A stretch of DNA of 64,000 bases from Alphaproteobacteria bacterium (GTDB lineage: Bacteria > Pseudomonadota > Alphaproteobacteria > Reyranellales > Reyranellaceae): contig JAFKFK010000011.1 of assembly GCA_017307275.1 (NCBI GenBank), forward strand, positions 1 through 64,000, given 5' to 3'. A program made the translations under genes and the position numbers. This document shows positions 52,376 through 60,785 of this stretch, one piece after another. Positions within the stretch are counted from its first letter, which is position 1, and every line of letters begins with the position of its first letter. The notes below the pieces were generated by a model. The model had not been told where the DNA came from. It ran no database searches and saw only the letters and a list, made by a program, of their open reading frames with translations.

Positions 52376-52399
52376 CGGGGCGACTTCCAAGTCGCCCCG
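52376..52399 (+). terminator. Attenuating hairpin between urtA and urtB
   Basis: Perfect 11-base inverted repeat: left arm 52376-52386 (CGGGGCGACTT), loop CC, right arm 52389-52399, followed by TTCTC. Its place between a receptor gene and its permease is typical for partial termination that keeps receptor mRNA in excess. Confidence 0.6.
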
Positions 52400-52428
52400 T
52401 TCTCACCTCCGGGCAAATTCTCAGACCT

Positions 52429-54042
52429 ATGTTCCTCTTTCGCTCGCTCGCGGTGCTGTTCTCTGCGCTGGCTTCGCTGACGATTGCCGTCGCCGCCCTG
52501 GCCGCAGATCTGCAGTCTCTCGTGACCAACCTCACGGCCGGCAGCTTCGGCGATCGCGAGACCGCGATCGGCGCGCTGGCCAGCTCGGGCGATGCCCGCG
52601 CCGCGCCCATCTTGGAAGCGCTGGGCGCCGGTCAGCTCTATGTCCGCACCTCCGATAAGCTGGTCGTCATCGGCAAGCCCAGCGGCAATCAGCTCACGCT
52701 CACCGAGGCGGTGTCGGGTGCCGCTGCAGGAGCGGCGACCGAATCCGAGCTGGAGCGAGTCAGGGTCAACAACCGCCTGCGCGGCATCATCGAGGCCGCC
52801 GTCGGTTCGCTCACCCTCATGAGTCCCGATGCCCGCGTCCGCCGCGGCGCAGCCGATTCCCTCTTCAAGCGGCCCGAACCGGCCGCCCTCGGGCCGCTCG
52901 ACGCGGCCATTGCCGGCGAGAAGGACGCACGCGTGAAGCAGGCCTTCACCGAAGCACGCGCCGCCGTCGTGCTCGCCTCCGATGCAACGGCCCAGCAGAA
53001 GATCGACGCGATCGGTATTGTCCGCGACCGCGGCGACCGCGAGGCGCTGAGCGTCCTGCAAGGTGCGGCCAACAACGCCAAGGAACCCGAGGTCAAGGCG
53101 GCCGCGCTCGCTGCCGCCGAGACGGTACGCCAGACGCTGGCCGCCTGGGAAGCGGCGCAGAACGTCTGGTACGGCATTTCGCTGGGCTCCGTGCTGCTGC
53201 TCGCGGCCATCGGCCTTGCCATCACCTTCGGCACCATGGGCGTCATCAACATGGCGCATGGCGAGATGGTGATGCTCGGCGCCTACACGACCTTCGTTGT
53301 CCAGGAGATAATTCGCACCTCGGCTCCACACCTGTTCGACGCCTCGTTGCTGATCGCCTTGCCACTCGCCTTCCTGGTCGCGGGCGGCGTCGGCATCCTG
53401 ATCGAGCGCGGCATCATCCGCTTCCTCTATGGCCGGCCGCTCGACACCTTGCTGGCCACCTGGGGCCTGTCGCTGGTGCTGCAGCAGGCCGTGCGTTCGA
53501 TCTTTGGGTCGAGCAATCGCGAAGTCGGCGCGCCGTCCTGGATGTCGGGTGCGTTCCAGGTCGGTCAGATCAACGTGACCTATGGGCGGTTGTGGATTGT
53601 GATCTTTGCTCTGATCGTCTTCGCCTCGCTGATCCTGCTGCTGCGCAAGACGTCGCTCGGCCTCTACATGCGCGCCGTCACGCAGAACCGGCCCATGGCC
53701 TCGGCCGTCGGCATCCGCACGCCGCGGGTCGATGCACTGACCTTCGGCCTGGGCTCGGGCATTGCAGGCCTGGCCGGCGTGGCGCTGAGCCAGATCGACA
53801 ATGTCAGCCCCAACCTCGGTCAGGGTTACATCATCGACTCCTTCATGGTCGTAGTGTTCGGCGGCGTCGGCAATCTCTTCGGGACGCTGATCGGCGCGTT
53901 GACCCTGGGCGTCGTCAACAAGTTCCTCGAACCCTATGCCGGCGCGGTGCTGGGCAAGATCCTCGTGCTGGTCTTCATCATCCTGTTCATCCAGCGCCGT
54001 CCGCGCGGCCTGTTCGCGTTGAAGGGCCGCTCCGTCGAATGA
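52429..54042 (+). CDS. urtB: Urea ABC transporter permease UrtB
   Basis: Membrane permease of the urea transporter, 537 residues. A signal-like segment (LFRSLAVLFSALASLTIAVAALA) is followed by a helical, HEAT-like periplasmic domain to about residue 240, the extension that distinguishes UrtB from LivH. The permease core follows (AITFGTMGVINMAHGEMVML near 265, then WGLSLVLQQAVRSIFG and SNVSPNLGQGYIID-like). The end FIQRRPRGLFALKGRSVE is conserved in UrtB. ATG 52429 is chosen since upstream sequence is the attenuator hairpin. Confidence 0.95.
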   Translation: MFLFRSLAVLFSALASLTIAVAALAADLQSLVTNLTAGSFGDRETAIGALASSGDARAAPILEALGAGQLYVRTSDKLVVIGKPSGNQLTLTEAVSGAAAGAATESELERVRVNNRLRGIIEAAVGSLTLMSPDARVRRGAADSLFKRPEPAALGPLDAAIAGEKDARVKQAFTEARAAVVLASDATAQQKIDAIGIVRDRGDREALSVLQGAANNAKEPEVKAAALAAAETVRQTLAAWEAAQNVWYGISLGSVLLLAAIGLAITFGTMGVINMAHGEMVMLGAYTTFVVQEIIRTSAPHLFDASLLIALPLAFLVAGGVGILIERGIIRFLYGRPLDTLLATWGLSLVLQQAVRSIFGSSNREVGAPSWMSGAFQVGQINVTYGRLWIVIFALIVFASLILLLRKTSLGLYMRAVTQNRPMASAVGIRTPRVDALTFGLGSGIAGLAGVALSQIDNVSPNLGQGYIIDSFMVVVFGGVGNLFGTLIGALTLGVVNKFLEPYAGAVLGKILVLVFIILFIQRRPRGLFALKGRSVE

Positions 54043-54052
54043 GTATTGGCGA

Positions 54053-55201
54053 ATGATCACGCGCTTTCTCTGGCAGGGCATGGGACCGGGCCTGCGCCTC
54101 TTCACCTTGCTGGTGCTGGCGGTCGGCATCCTGCTGCCGCTCGCCAACCAGCTCCTGCCGCCTACCAGCCCGTTCCATGTACCGGCCTGGGTGCTGCAGC
54201 TCATCGGCAAGTATCTCTGCTACGCGCTGCTGGCGCTGGCGGTCGATCTGGTCTGGGGCTTCTGCGGCATCCTTTCGCTCGGCCACGGCGCCTTCTTCGC
54301 GCTGGGCGGCTACTGCATGGGCATGTACCTGATGCGCCAGATCGGCAGCCGCGGCGTCTATGGCAATCCGCTGCTGCCCGACTTCATGGTGTTCCTGAAC
54401 TACAAGCAGCTCCCCTGGTTCTGGCACGGCTTCGACCAGTTCTGGTTCGCCGCCATCATGATCCTGCTGGTGCCGAGCGTGCTGGCCTTCGCGCTGGGCT
54501 GGTTCGCCTTCCGCAGCCGTGTCACCGGCGTCTATCTCTCGATCATCACCCAGGCGATGACCTTCGCGCTGATGCTGGCCTTCTTCCGCAACGACATGGG
54601 GCTGGGCGGCAACAACGGCATGACCGACTTCAAGGAGATCCTGGGCTTCCCGGTGCAGGCCGACGGCACGCGCGCCGCGCTGTGCTTTGCGTCGGCGGTG
54701 GCGCTGGCGCTGGGGCTGGTGATTTCCGCAGCCATCGTCGGCTCGCGCTTCGGCAAGGCGTTGACCGCGGTGCGCGACGCCGAGAGCCGCATGCGCTTCC
54801 TCGGCTACAGGGTCGAAGGCTTCAAGCTCTTCGTCTTCGTCCTGTCGGCGGCTATGTCGGGTGTCGCCGGTGCGCTTTACGTGCCGCAGGTCGGCATCAT
54901 CAATCCCAGCGAGTTTGCGCCCGGCAATTCGATCGAGGCCGTGCTCTGGGTGGCGGTCGGCGGCCGCGGCACCTTGATCGGGCCGGTGATCGGCGCGTTC
55001 CTGGTCAACTTCGGCAAGACCTGGCTCACTGGCGCGCTGCCCGAATTCTGGCTGTTCGCGCTGGGTGCGCTGTTCATCGTCGTCACCTTGCTGCTGCCCA
55101 AGGGCATCATGGGCCTGTGGGGCCAGATCCGGGACCGCTCTCAGGCGCGCAAGGCGCAGGGGAGTAAGTCCGGGGCCGAAAAGGCGAGGGTGCCGGCATG
55201 A
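54053..55201 (+). CDS. urtC: Urea ABC transporter permease UrtC
   Basis: Second membrane permease, 382 residues, LivM-like with about ten hydrophobic segments. Diagnostic stretches are ALAVDLVWGFCGILSLGHGAFFALGGY, RVTGVYLSIITQAMTFALML, NNGMTDFKEILGF and AVGGRGTLIGPVIGAFLVN. It starts 10 bases after urtB and its stop overlaps the urtD start (ATGA). The C-terminus has a short charged tail. Confidence 0.96.
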   Translation: MITRFLWQGMGPGLRLFTLLVLAVGILLPLANQLLPPTSPFHVPAWVLQLIGKYLCYALLALAVDLVWGFCGILSLGHGAFFALGGYCMGMYLMRQIGSRGVYGNPLLPDFMVFLNYKQLPWFWHGFDQFWFAAIMILLVPSVLAFALGWFAFRSRVTGVYLSIITQAMTFALMLAFFRNDMGLGGNNGMTDFKEILGFPVQADGTRAALCFASAVALALGLVISAAIVGSRFGKALTAVRDAESRMRFLGYRVEGFKLFVFVLSAAMSGVAGALYVPQVGIINPSEFAPGNSIEAVLWVAVGGRGTLIGPVIGAFLVNFGKTWLTGALPEFWLFALGALFIVVTLLLPKGIMGLWGQIRDRSQARKAQGSKSGAEKARVPA

Positions 55202-55944
55202 GAAGCACCTCCGCGCTCCTCTATCTCAGCGGCGTCACCGTCTCCTTCGACGGCTTCAAGGCCCTGAACAATCTCTCGCTGCTGGTCGAGCCCGGCGAGA
55301 TGCGCGCTATCATCGGCCCCAACGGCGCGGGCAAGACCACGATGATGGACGTCATCACCGGCAAGACGCGGCCCGACGAAGGCGAAGTGGTGTTCGACGG
55401 CAAGTCCGACCTCACCAAGCTCGACGAGGCCGACATCGCCACGTTGGGCATCGGCCGCAAGTTCCAGAAACCGACCGTGTTCGAGACCCACACGGTGCGC
55501 GACAACCTGCTGCTGGCGCTGTCGGGCATCCGGAGCTGGTACAAGCTCCTGCTCGCGGCCCCCACGAAGGCCGAGAAGGATCGGCTCGACGAGATCCTGA
55601 CCATCATCCGCATGACCGACCAGCAGCACATGCTGGCGGCCCGACTGAGCCACGGCCAGAAGCAGTGGCTGGAGATCGGCATGCTGCTGGCCCAGGACCC
55701 GAAGCTGCTGTTGGTTGACGAGCCGGTGGCCGGCATGACCGACGTCGAGACCGAAACCACGGCGCAGGTGTTGCGCGAGATCAACCGCAGCCATTCCGTC
55801 GTCGTGGTCGAGCACGACATGAGTTTCGTGCGGGCCTTGGGCGTCAAGGTGACGGTGCTGCACGAAGGGTCGATGCTGGCCGAAGGCACGCTCGATCAGG
55901 TGAGCGCCGATCCGCGCGTCGTCGAAGTCTATCTGGGGCGCTAA
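55198..55944 (+). CDS. urtD: Urea ABC transporter ATPase UrtD
   Basis: ATP-binding subunit, 248 residues, LivG-like. Walker A GPNGAGKTTMMD near residue 40, signature LSHGQKQWLEIG (His replacing Ser-Gly in the usual LSGGQ, as is common in UrtD), Walker B LLLVDEPVAGM and switch His in VVVEHDMSFVR. Coupled to urtC by ATGA; urtE follows after 2 bases. Confidence 0.96.
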   Translation: MRSTSALLYLSGVTVSFDGFKALNNLSLLVEPGEMRAIIGPNGAGKTTMMDVITGKTRPDEGEVVFDGKSDLTKLDEADIATLGIGRKFQKPTVFETHTVRDNLLLALSGIRSWYKLLLAAPTKAEKDRLDEILTIIRMTDQQHMLAARLSHGQKQWLEIGMLLAQDPKLLLVDEPVAGMTDVETETTAQVLREINRSHSVVVVEHDMSFVRALGVKVTVLHEGSMLAEGTLDQVSADPRVVEVYLGR

Positions 55945-55946
55945 CG

Positions 55947-56642
55947 ATGCTCGCGGTCGAGAACGTCAATCTCTACTACGGTGCGGCGCAGGCGTTGCGC
56001 AGCGTGTCGCTGAAGGCTGCTATCGGCCGGGTGACCTGTCTGCTGGGGCGCAACGGCGTCGGCAAGACCAGCCTCCTGCGCGCCATCAGCGGTCTTCAGC
56101 CGATCGCGTCGGGCTCGATCTCGCTCGACGGGCAGGATGTGTCGAAGCTGGCGCCCTACGACCGGGCACGGCGCGGCGTGGCGCTGGTGCCGCAGGGGCG
56201 CGAGATCTTCCCGCTGCTGACGGTGAAGGAGAATCTGGAGACCGGCTTCGCGCCGGTCAGCCGCGAGCACAAGAAGATACCGGACGAAGTGTTCGAGCTT
56301 TTCCCCGTGCTGCAATCCATGCTGAAGCGCCGCGGCGGCGACCTGTCGGGCGGCCAGCAGCAGCAGCTCGCCATCGGCCGCGCGCTCACCATGCGGCCGA
56401 AGCTCTTGGTGCTCGACGAGCCGACCGAAGGCATCCAGCCATCCGTCATCAAGGATATCGGCCGCGCCATCACCTTCCTGCGTCAGCGCGGCGACATGGC
56501 GATCCTGCTGGTCGAGCAGTATCTCGATTTCGCGCACGAACTCGCCGACGACTTCGCCGTCATGGACCGCGGCGAAGTCGTGATGTCCGGCACCCGCGAA
56601 ACCTTCGACGCGGAGGCCGTGCGCCGTCACATGACGGTCTAG
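55947..56642 (+). CDS. urtE: Urea ABC transporter ATPase UrtE
   Basis: Second ATP-binding subunit, 231 residues, LivF-like. Walker A GRNGVGKTSLLR near residue 33, signature LSGGQQQQLAIGRAL, Walker B LLVLDEPTEGIQPSVIKDI (the UrtE-typical EPTEGIQP), switch His replaced by Gln in LLVEQYLDFAHE, as in LivF relatives. Last gene of urtABCDE; its TAG shares CTAG with the convergent deacylase gene. Confidence 0.96.
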   Translation: MLAVENVNLYYGAAQALRSVSLKAAIGRVTCLLGRNGVGKTSLLRAISGLQPIASGSISLDGQDVSKLAPYDRARRGVALVPQGREIFPLLTVKENLETGFAPVSREHKKIPDEVFELFPVLQSMLKRRGGDLSGGQQQQLAIGRALTMRPKLLVLDEPTEGIQPSVIKDIGRAITFLRQRGDMAILLVEQYLDFAHELADDFAVMDRGEVVMSGTRETFDAEAVRRHMTV

Positions 56643-58345
56643 GCGGGCGTCTGGGCGCCCCGCACGAGCCGGCCCGGCCGCTCACCGGTCAGCTCGTCGT
56701 TCTGCATCGTTTCGACGCCGGCATTGAACGTGTGCCGATAGCCTGACGCGCGCTGGATCAGGCGACGCCCGCCGGCCGGCAGGTCGTAGACGACCTCGGG
56801 CCGCTTCAGCGTCAGGGCGTCGAAGTCGATCACGTTGATGTCGGCCTTGTGGCCGGGCGCCAGCAGGCCGCGATCCATCAGGCCGTAGGCTTCGGCCGTG
56901 CCGCGGGTCTGCTTGGCGATCAGGAATTCGAGGCCGAGCTTCGGGCCGCGCGTGCGGTCGCGTCCCCACAGGGTCAGCAGCGACGTCGGCGAGGACGCAT
57001 CGCAGATCACGCCGACATGGGCGCCGCCATCGGCCACGCCCAGTACCGTTGCCGGATCGGTGATCATCTCGTGCACCACGTCGAGGCTGCCATAGGCGTA
57101 GTTCTCGAAGGGCAGCATCAGCAGGCCCTTGCCCTCGCGCGCCATCATCTCGTCCAGCGCTACGGCCTGTGGCGTACGTCCGCTGCGCTCGGCGATTGCC
57201 GCGATCGAATTCTTGGCGTCGGGTTCGTAGTCGGGCCGTTCGCCGATCGGGAACATCTTGTGGAAGGACTCCGCCATGAAGGCACGTGGCCCACCGCCGG
57301 CCGGCGTTTCGACCAGTCGTCGCCGCAAGTCGGCATCCGCTGCGAGGCGCTGGTAGCGCTCCTGCGGCGAAAGCTGGCGCATCTCCAGCCATGCCGGATG
57401 CGCCGCGAACGGATGCGCCGTCGTCTCGAGGCCCATGATCACGCCGATGGGCCGCGAGCCCACCTGCGCATTCGCCATGCGGCCGGCCTGGCGCACGCCA
57501 TGGATCTGGTCGAGCGTCTCGCGCCACAGCTTCGGCTGCGCATCGACCTGGACCAGCAGGCAGGAGAGGGGTCGGCCGGCCAGCTTAGCCGCCGCTTCCA
57601 GCGCCTCGAACTCGCCGGGCCCGAAATCGGAATTGACCTGCAGCACGCCGCGGCCGGCGCGCTTCATGCCCTGGGCGATGCCCAGCAACTCGGCCTCGCG
57701 GGCGCTGAGTGACGGCGTGAAGCGACCATCGCGCGCCTTGTGCTTCGTCGTGCGCGAGGTGGTGAAGCCCATGGCGCCGGCGTGCAGCGCCTCCTCGGTG
57801 AGCTTCGCCATCTCCTCGATTTCGCGTTCGGTCGGCACCTCGGCATGGTCGGCGCCGCGATCGCCCATCACATAGAAGCGCAGCGCGCCATGCGGGAGCT
57901 GGGCCGCGACATCGACGGCGCGATCCATCGAGGCCAGTGCGTCGAGATAGTCGGAGAAGGATTCCCAGTTGAACTTCACGCCTTCGCTGAGAACGGTGCC
58001 GGGAATGTCCTCGACGCCTTCCATCAGGTTGATGAGATAACCCGACGCGCCCGGACGCACCGGCGCAAAGCCGACGCCGCAATTGCCGAACACGGTGGTC
58101 GTGACGCCGTGCCACGATGAGGGCGTGACGAACGGGTCCCAGGTCGCCTGTCCATCGTAGTGCGTGTGAATGTCGACGAAGCCCGGCGCGACGACGAGCC
58201 CCGTGGCATCGACGTCGCGTTTTGCGGCGCCGAGCTTCGGTCCGACCGCGGCGATGCGGCCCTCTTGCACTGCAACATCGGCGATCCGGCGCGGTGCGCC
58301 CGATCCATCGATTACGATTCCGTTTCGGATGACGAGGTCAAACAT
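56639..58345 (-). CDS. N-acyl-D-amino-acid deacylase-like amidohydrolase
   Basis: Metal-dependent amidohydrolase of 568 residues in the D-aminoacylase/dihydropyrimidinase-like superfamily, hydrolysing an N-acyl D-amino acid or similar amide. Features: small N-terminal beta-domain (LVIRNGIVIDGSGAPRR), metal-binding FVDIHTHYDGQATWDP, FGNCGVGFAP, and near the end DGGAHVGVICDASSPTSLL with further metal or substrate residues, then LLAPGHKADINVIDFDAL. D-aminoacylase is usually about 480-570 residues, so the length fits. Its product would be an amino acid, consistent with the nitrogen theme of its convergent neighbours, but substrate is not established. Confidence 0.87.
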   Translation of the reverse strand: MFDLVIRNGIVIDGSGAPRRIADVAVQEGRIAAVGPKLGAAKRDVDATGLVVAPGFVDIHTHYDGQATWDPFVTPSSWHGVTTTVFGNCGVGFAPVRPGASGYLINLMEGVEDIPGTVLSEGVKFNWESFSDYLDALASMDRAVDVAAQLPHGALRFYVMGDRGADHAEVPTEREIEEMAKLTEEALHAGAMGFTTSRTTKHKARDGRFTPSLSAREAELLGIAQGMKRAGRGVLQVNSDFGPGEFEALEAAAKLAGRPLSCLLVQVDAQPKLWRETLDQIHGVRQAGRMANAQVGSRPIGVIMGLETTAHPFAAHPAWLEMRQLSPQERYQRLAADADLRRRLVETPAGGGPRAFMAESFHKMFPIGERPDYEPDAKNSIAAIAERSGRTPQAVALDEMMAREGKGLLMLPFENYAYGSLDVVHEMITDPATVLGVADGGAHVGVICDASSPTSLLTLWGRDRTRGPKLGLEFLIAKQTRGTAEAYGLMDRGLLAPGHKADINVIDFDALTLKRPEVVYDLPAGGRRLIQRASGYRHTFNAGVETMQNDELTGERPGRLVRGAQTPA

Positions 58346-58423
58346 GGAGGAAGGATAGGCCGGGGTGCATGCACCAGTCTATGTTTGGCGCCCTTGAAGC
58401 CATCCCGTTCGGGAGATCGACCT

Positions 58424-59545
58424 TTGCAGAAATCGCTTCTCTTCTCGCCACTGAAGCTGCGTGGTGTTACCGCGCCGAACCGCTGTGTGGTCTCTCCCAT
58501 GGTCCAGTTCCGCGCGACGGATGGATTGGTGAACGACTTCCATCTCGTGCATCTCGGCAAGTTCGCGCTGGGCAAGTTCGGCATCGTCTTCACCGAGAAC
58601 TGCGCCGTCGAGCCGCGCGGGCGTGTCACGCAAGGCGATCTTGGTCTGTGGGACGACAGCCAGATCGCGAGCCACAAGCGCCTCACTACCTTCATCAAGG
58701 GCGAAGGAGTGCTGGCGGCGACACAGATTACGCATTCCGGTCGCAAGGGCTCGACGCCGCGTACCTTCGACAAGCCGGGCGAACTCGGGCCCCCGGGTGC
58801 GGGCTGGAAGAAGTGGGAAGTGGTCGGTCCGACCGATCTGCCTGCTGCCGATGGCTGGCTGAAGCCGCGCGCTTTGTCCGCGGCGGAGATCGAAGAGCTT
58901 GTCACGAAGTTTGCTGCCGCGGCGAAGCGGGCCGATGCAGCGGGCTACGACGTGCTCGAAATCCATGGCGCGCACGGCTATCTGCTGGCGCAGTTCCTGT
59001 CGTCGATCAGCAACACGCGCAACGACAAGTATGGTGGCGACCGCGCGGGCCGCATGCGTTTCCCGCTCGATGTGGTGCGCGCGGTGCGCCAGGTGTGGCC
59101 CGAGAACAAGCCGCTGTTCGTGCGTGTCTCCGCTGTCGATGGCGGCGGCGGCTGGGATGTCGACGACACGGTTGCCTTCGCGCAGGAACTGAAGGCGCTC
59201 GGCGTCGATGTCGTCGATTGCTCCTCGGGTGGTATCGCAGGCGCGGCCACGGCGGCCGGCGTGAAGCGCGGCCTGGGTTTCCAGGTGCCGTTCGCATCGG
59301 CGGTCAAGAAGCAGGCTGGCATCTCGACGATGGCCGTGGGCCTGATCCTCGACGGCCCGCAGGCCGAGGCGATCCTGCAGGACGGCGATGCCGATCTGAT
59401 CGCGATCGGGCGGCAGGCGCTTTACGAACCCTTCTGGGCTTTGCATGCCGCGCAGGCGTTGGGCTGCGATCCCGACTTCGACCTTTGGACACCGGAATAC
59501 GGCTGGTGGCTTGAGAAGCGTGAACACACGCTCGGACGTAAATAA
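58424..59545 (+). CDS. NADH:flavin oxidoreductase / old yellow enzyme family (YqjM-like)
   Basis: FMN-dependent ene-reductase, 373 residues. Landmarks: LFSPLKLRGVTAPNRCVVSPM at the N-terminus, ATQITHSGRKG with FMN/substrate contacts, EIHGAHGYLLAQFLSSISNTR and KYGGDRAGRMRFPLDVV, then AIGRQALYEPFW. The pattern fits the YqjM/thermostable OYE class that reduces activated C=C bonds. TTG at 58424 has GGGAG about 8 bases before it; an ATG upstream at 58379 is out of frame. Followed 25 bases later by a CoA transferase, then a hydroxylase, all on the same strand. Confidence 0.9.
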   Translation: MQKSLLFSPLKLRGVTAPNRCVVSPMVQFRATDGLVNDFHLVHLGKFALGKFGIVFTENCAVEPRGRVTQGDLGLWDDSQIASHKRLTTFIKGEGVLAATQITHSGRKGSTPRTFDKPGELGPPGAGWKKWEVVGPTDLPAADGWLKPRALSAAEIEELVTKFAAAAKRADAAGYDVLEIHGAHGYLLAQFLSSISNTRNDKYGGDRAGRMRFPLDVVRAVRQVWPENKPLFVRVSAVDGGGGWDVDDTVAFAQELKALGVDVVDCSSGGIAGAATAAGVKRGLGFQVPFASAVKKQAGISTMAVGLILDGPQAEAILQDGDADLIAIGRQALYEPFWALHAAQALGCDPDFDLWTPEYGWWLEKREHTLGRK

Positions 59546-59570
59546 GCAAAACAAGACATGGAAACGCAAA

Positions 59571-60785
59571 ATGACTGGCATTCTTGCCGGCCTTCGCATC
59601 GTCGAAGGGTCGGCCTTTATCGCAGCACCGCTGGGAGGCATGACGCTTGCCCAGCTCGGCGCGGACGTGATCCGCTTCGACGACATCAACGGCGGCCTCG
59701 ACAATGATCGCTGGCCGGTGACGAAGGACGGCCGCTCGATCTATTGGGCGGGCCTCAACAAGGGCAAACGCTCCATCGCGGTCGATCTGCGCAACCCTAG
59801 GGGCCGCGAGATTCTCTCTGGCCTGATCACCGCTCCGGGCGAAGGGGCGGGCATCTTCAGCACCAACATGCCGGCGCGCGGCTGGCTCGCCTACGAAGAG
59901 CTGGCCAAGAAGCGCGCGGACCTGATCGCGCTCAACATCGTGGGCGCGCGCGACGGCAGTGCGCACGTCGACTACACCGTGAACGCCATCACCGGCTTTC
60001 CCATGGTGACAGGGCCTGTCGATCACGCGGAGCCGGTGAATGCCGTGGCGCCGCCATGGGATCTCGCCACTGCCTATGCCGGCGCCATGGCGATCCTCGC
60101 CGCCGAACGGCACCGTCGCCTGACGGGACAGGGCCAGCGCATTGTCCTGCCGCTGCAGGACATGGCGCTCGCGGCAACGTCGGCGCTGGGCTACATCGGC
60201 GAAGCGGTGGTCAACGACGTCGACCGTCCGCGTTTCGGCAACGAGATCTTCGGCACCTTCGGCCGCGACTTCCGCACCAAGGACGGCCGGTTCGTCATGA
60301 TCTGCATCTTCTCCGACCGCCACGTCGATGCGCTGGCCAGTGCCGGAGGATTCAAGCAGGCCTTCGCGACCATCGAGAAGGACACCGGCTTCGATCTCAA
60401 GAGCGATGCTGGCCGCTGGCATGCGCGCGATCGGTTGTGCGCCGTGATCGAGCCGTGGGTTGCTCGTCATGCGGCAGAGGAGGTGGGCGCGGCCCTGAAG
60501 AAGGCCGGCGCGCTCTGGGCGCCCTACAAGACTTTCCGCGAACTGGCGGCGGATCGCGAGGCCGTGCTCGACAATCCGATGTTCACGATCCTCGACCAGC
60601 CGGGCATCGGCCGCTATCCGGTCGCGGCCTCGCCACTGCAGTTCGGCGCCGTACCACGCCAGCCGCCGAAGACGGCACCGGTACTGGGCCAGCATACGGA
60701 CGAGATTCTTTCCGGTATTCTCGGTCTGCCGGGCCACGAGATCGCCCGCCTGCACGATGAGAAGGTGGTGGGTGGACCAAGGTAG
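59571..60785 (+). CDS. CaiB/BaiF family CoA transferase (2-methylfumaryl-CoA isomerase-like)
   Basis: Family III CoA transferase, 404 residues. The start GILAGLRIVEGSAFIAAPLG and LAQLGADVIRFDDINGGLD, plus WAGLNKGKRSIAVDLRNPRG, resemble the intramolecular mesaconyl-CoA C1-C4 transferase (Mct/2-methylfumaryl-CoA isomerase) subgroup more than CaiB or formyl-CoA transferase. The segment DYTVNAITGFPMVTG supports this, though I rely on memory of the subgroup. It lies between an ene-reductase and an aromatic hydroxylase, overlapping the latter by 14 bases. It may activate or isomerise a dicarboxylic or aromatic-derived CoA thioester. ATG 59571 has a weak ribosome site. Confidence 0.85.
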   Translation: MTGILAGLRIVEGSAFIAAPLGGMTLAQLGADVIRFDDINGGLDNDRWPVTKDGRSIYWAGLNKGKRSIAVDLRNPRGREILSGLITAPGEGAGIFSTNMPARGWLAYEELAKKRADLIALNIVGARDGSAHVDYTVNAITGFPMVTGPVDHAEPVNAVAPPWDLATAYAGAMAILAAERHRRLTGQGQRIVLPLQDMALAATSALGYIGEAVVNDVDRPRFGNEIFGTFGRDFRTKDGRFVMICIFSDRHVDALASAGGFKQAFATIEKDTGFDLKSDAGRWHARDRLCAVIEPWVARHAAEEVGAALKKAGALWAPYKTFRELAADREAVLDNPMFTILDQPGIGRYPVAASPLQFGAVPRQPPKTAPVLGQHTDEILSGILGLPGHEIARLHDEKVVGGPR

